From contig NZ_CP035311.1 of NCBI RefSeq assembly GCF_004114795.1, positions 2,232,001 to 2,296,000 on the forward strand: a stretch of DNA of 64,000 nt, read 5' to 3'. The notes below the pieces were generated by a model. That model was not told the DNA's origin and searched no databases. It saw only the letters and a list, made by a program, of their open reading frames with translations. Made by a program: the position numbers and the translations under genes. Below are positions 61,651 through 64,000 of the stretch, piece after piece. Origin of the DNA: Janthinobacterium sp. 17J80-10 (GTDB lineage Bacteria; Pseudomonadota; Gammaproteobacteria; Burkholderiales; Burkholderiaceae_D). Positions within the stretch are counted from its first letter, which is position 1; every line of letters begins with the position of its first letter.

Positions 61651-61784
61651 CCTGCAACACTGCCGTCATATTTGCCGACACCGCCCGTGGCTTCTTGAGG
61701 CCAATCAGTATGCCCGCGATTGAAATCAGGCAAGCTTGTTGACACAAGGGGAGCAAGCGAGTTTCCCCGTCAGCGGAGACAGGC

Positions 61785-62807
61785 ATGCGCGATTCCCAAA
61801 GCACGATATCGACCCATCTGCGCAATTTCTCGGTATTCGCCGCTGCCGCCATCCTGCTCCTGGCCGGCCTGTCATATTTCAGATCGCATGCTCCTGGCGG
61901 CGCCGCAGAAGCCAGTCTTGCCGGCGTTTTCCTGTTCCTGCTCAAGGCCGGCGTCAAACTGCTGCCCTTGCTGTTGACGCTGCTGGTGGAATTCGGCCTG
62001 GCGCTGAACAAGCGGGAATTCCTGATGCGCCTGACAGCCTGGAGAAAGTCGCGCCGAATCGACCTGTATGGCTTTATCCTGAGCCATCTGCACAAGTTAA
62101 TGGCGTTGCTGAAGATCGCTTTCACCCTGGGCATCCCGCTGCTGCTCGACTACCTGGTCCGGGACGGCATGCCATCCGAATTCAGCCTGTTTGTGTTATT
62201 CGAGCGTCTGGCCGGTTATCCTCTGGCGATCCTGGCGTTCGTGCTGATCGCGACCTTCTGCAACTACTGGGAACACCGCCTCTGGCACAGTGCCCTCCTG
62301 TGGCCGATTCATCGCTTCCATCATTCAGCGACGGATTACAACGTGCTGATCGAAACGCGCAAGCATTTTACCGAGGTGCTCATGACGCCGCTTTTCTTTA
62401 CCTTGCCCATGATCCTGCTCGGAGCCCCCCTGGAATTCGTGCTTGCGTACCTCGCGCTCGTGCTCTTTCAGGGATTCATGAGCCATACCGATCAGTCAAT
62501 CAGCTATGGCTGGATCGGACAGTTCCTGTGGATCGATCCCGTTTATCACAAGCTGCATCATTCTCTATCACCCGATCATATCAACAAGAATTTTTCCGGC
62601 ACCCTGCCCTTGTGGGACAGGCTGTTTGGCACGTATGCCCATGCAGACCACCCGATCGAAGTTGGTGTCAGCGATGGGCCGCATTACGCCACCCAGCCAA
62701 TCTGGAAAATTTACCTGATCGATTTTTCGGAATTGCTGCAAAACCTTGGCGGTGCAGTCAAGGAAGCGCTTGGACGCCGCGGTGGAATCCAAGCGGCGGA
62801 GGAATAA
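61785..62807 (+). CDS. Sterol desaturase/fatty acid hydroxylase-family membrane protein
   Basis: The protein has 340 residues with four to five membrane segments. Three diiron His clusters: HRLWH (HX3H), HRFHH (HX2HH) and HKLHH (HX2HH), with a further His pair region KHFTE. The set is typical of integral-membrane non-haem diiron hydroxylases acting on lipids. Its substrate cannot be read from sequence. It converges with the last glycosyltransferase (31 bases between stops). The FtsH gene upstream is in the same direction, 134 bases away. Confidence 0.88.
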   Translation: MRDSQSTISTHLRNFSVFAAAAILLLAGLSYFRSHAPGGAAEASLAGVFLFLLKAGVKLLPLLLTLLVEFGLALNKREFLMRLTAWRKSRRIDLYGFILSHLHKLMALLKIAFTLGIPLLLDYLVRDGMPSEFSLFVLFERLAGYPLAILAFVLIATFCNYWEHRLWHSALLWPIHRFHHSATDYNVLIETRKHFTEVLMTPLFFTLPMILLGAPLEFVLAYLALVLFQGFMSHTDQSISYGWIGQFLWIDPVYHKLHHSLSPDHINKNFSGTLPLWDRLFGTYAHADHPIEVGVSDGPHYATQPIWKIYLIDFSELLQNLGGAVKEALGRRGGIQAAEE

Positions 62808-62838
62808 CTGGCTGCCACTTGTTGCTGCGGCAGATATT

Positions 62839-64000
62839 TCAATGCATTTCGCTGGATGGCCGGTCTTGCAAAGTAATGGGGTCGTCAAAGCGGGAGCGGG
62901 CATTCTTGCAAGGGGCGCCGGCATCCAGATGCAAGGCCCGGATTGCCTGCAGAAATGTTGGCTCGATTCTTTCCCAGAGGTATTGATTTCCGCTCATCCG
63001 GGCGCGGGTTTTCATTTCATGCAATTCCCGGCGTCGCCTGGCCAGGTGGCGAATGGCCTTGCCGAGACTGAAACTGTCGTACTTGAAAATCAGGCCGTTG
63101 CGGCCATGAGAAACATATTGGGTATGGGTGCGAATGTCGCTGGCCAGCACAGGCAGCCCCGACACCAGGTATTCGAAGAGCTTCGTGGGCGGGTTGAAGC
63201 GCCACCAGGGCTGGTCTTCCCACAAGCACAATCCGGCATCCGCTGCCTTCATAATCGCAGGAATTTCTGTTCCAGAAACTCGGCCGCAGACAGTGACTGC
63301 GCTGGCAATGCCAAGCCGGATGGCATAGCGGCGGCAATAGGCGACTTCCTCATCGCTGGCGCCGATTAAGGTGAGGTGTGCCACCGCCCCTTCCCGATTG
63401 GCCAGCCTGATTGCTTCAAGCATCAGGTCACGGCCACGCGGCTTGCTGACCGTACCGACATAGACCAGGCGCAGGGGAGAATCCGCCGCTACCGGCTGCT
63501 CGGGCAGCCGTTCCGCGAAAGCCTTGTCGACCCCCATGTAGATCAGCTTGACACGATGCGGAGCGCATCCCTGTTCCAGCAAGTCGTCACGGTGCGCTTC
63601 GCCGATTGGCATGACCAGCGTTGCGCGGCGTGCTGGCTCGAAGAACAGCCAGCGCAAGGCGAGTTTGCGTGCCATGCGCTTTAGCATGGGATGGGAAGGG
63701 GGAGATGCGGTGAAGCGGCTCGGATGTTCATTCCAGTAAAGTGCCGTGGGAATCCGCCCGAGCAGCCACACCATTGGCGCCAGGAGGGAATGCAACAGGA
63801 CCACGCAGGCGGGCTGTCGCGCCCGTAGCAATCGGGCGCAGGCAAGGATGTACTGGCACCAGCCTTTACGGCCCTCGCCGTGCGGTAGAACGATGTATTC
63901 GATGCCGTCCATCAGCAAAGCCGGATCAATCAGCGGCGCATGACTGATTACGGAAACCTGATATTGCTTGGCCAGCGCCCTGATCCGGTAAGAAAAATCC
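62839..64000 (-). CDS. GT4-family glycosyltransferase, 5' end beyond the window
   Basis: At least 387 residues. The first in-window start candidate is a TTG at 63918, but the frame stays open to the window edge and reads DFSYRIRALAKQYQ followed by VSVISHAPLIDPALLMDGIEY, a sensible glycosyltransferase N-terminal sequence, so the gene starts outside. C-terminal GT-B domain: LRLVYVGTVSKPRGRDLMLEAI, HLTLIGASDEE, VCGRVSGTEIPAIMKAADAGLCLWEDQ, NPPTKLFEYLVSGLPVLASD. It resembles the GT4 group but lacks a clean E-x7-E (FEYLVSG). Part of a surface-glycan locus continuing to the right. Confidence 0.85.
   Translation of the reverse strand, partial: DFSYRIRALAKQYQVSVISHAPLIDPALLMDGIEYIVLPHGEGRKGWCQYILACARLLRARQPACVVLLHSLLAPMVWLLGRIPTALYWNEHPSRFTASPPSHPMLKRMARKLALRWLFFEPARRATLVMPIGEAHRDDLLEQGCAPHRVKLIYMGVDKAFAERLPEQPVAADSPLRLVYVGTVSKPRGRDLMLEAIRLANREGAVAHLTLIGASDEEVAYCRRYAIRLGIASAVTVCGRVSGTEIPAIMKAADAGLCLWEDQPWWRFNPPTKLFEYLVSGLPVLASDIRTHTQYVSHGRNGLIFKYDSFSLGKAIRHLARRRRELHEMKTRARMSGNQYLWERIEPTFLQAIRALHLDAGAPCKNARSRFDDPITLQDRPSSEMH

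Noticed and set aside
61736-62986. Rightward 416-codon frame overlapping the fatty acid hydroxylase-family gene
   Set aside because: Out of frame with the three His clusters of the real gene and starts outside a ribosome site.
1-64000. CRISPR arrays, insertion sequences, attachment sites, rRNA, prophage
   Set aside because: None seen on reading; no regular direct repeats with spacers, transposase motifs or integrase genes.

Overview
The window looks like a chromosomal segment of a Gram-negative betaproteobacterium, most likely Burkholderiales and Oxalobacteraceae-like. The basis is codon and GC style, a Burkholderia-type porin ending in Phe, the betaproteobacterial form of the B12-dependent ribonucleotide reductase C-terminus, a cyanide-insensitive-type bd oxidase and CcoG. 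The assignment is by family resemblance only. I saw no rRNA, insertion sequence, prophage or CRISPR array. Two tRNA genes (Asp, Glu) sit at 3.65-3.80 kb.

Layout. 0-5 kb: the end of nrdJ, a small cytochrome c, a large MscS-type channel, two tRNAs and a DUF937/OmpA protein. 5-11.8 kb: an arsenic island. The leftward operon is arsR-arsC-arsD-arsA-(arsC-arsC fusion)-acr3. Diverging from it is an uncharacterised, Cys-rich ATP-grasp-like protein whose promoter -10 overlaps the same ArsR-like operator. 11.8-20.3 kb: a hypothetical protein, a small gene behind a perfect LexA-type box, a YbaL-type K+/H+ antiporter, a cydAB-DUF2474 oxidase operon, an MFS transporter and a dihydrolipoamide-dehydrogenase-like flavoprotein. 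20.5-30.1 kb: a signalling block with a degenerate histidine kinase, a TonB receptor/YfiR/CHASE8-like hybrid kinase operon, and a second, related four-PAS hybrid kinase. 30.1-36.6 kb: a P1B-5-type metal ATPase with a C-terminal hemerythrin domain and a two-subunit NAD-type formate dehydrogenase behind a perfect FNR box. 36.7-41.1 kb: a MacB/Dev-like ABC exporter. 41.1-50.6 kb: two diguanylate cyclases, a WGR-like small protein, a hemerythrin protein, CcoG, CheV, an OsmC-YcaO fusion and a LysR regulator. 50.7-57.4 kb: a TauE/SafE exporter, a frameshifted porin, a MocR regulator, a branched-chain-type binding protein and an acyl-CoA synthetase. 57.5-64 kb: two glycosyltransferases (one cut by the window edge), a DUF2334 deacetylase-like protein, an FtsH paralogue and a fatty-acid-hydroxylase-family membrane enzyme.

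How the parts fit. Two themes recur: metalloid/metal handling (ars island, P1B-5 ATPase) and low-oxygen or NO-type physiology (bd oxidase, FNR-boxed formate dehydrogenase, hemerythrin domains, CcoG). A dense signalling layer (three histidine kinases, two GGDEF proteins, CheV) is also present. The strongest candidates for something undescribed are the ATP-grasp-like gene in the ars divergon, the TonB receptor/YfiR/hybrid kinase operon (a YfiBNR-like sensor with a kinase output instead of a cyclase), and the SOS-boxed small gene. No homology search could be run, so family calls rest on motifs read by eye.
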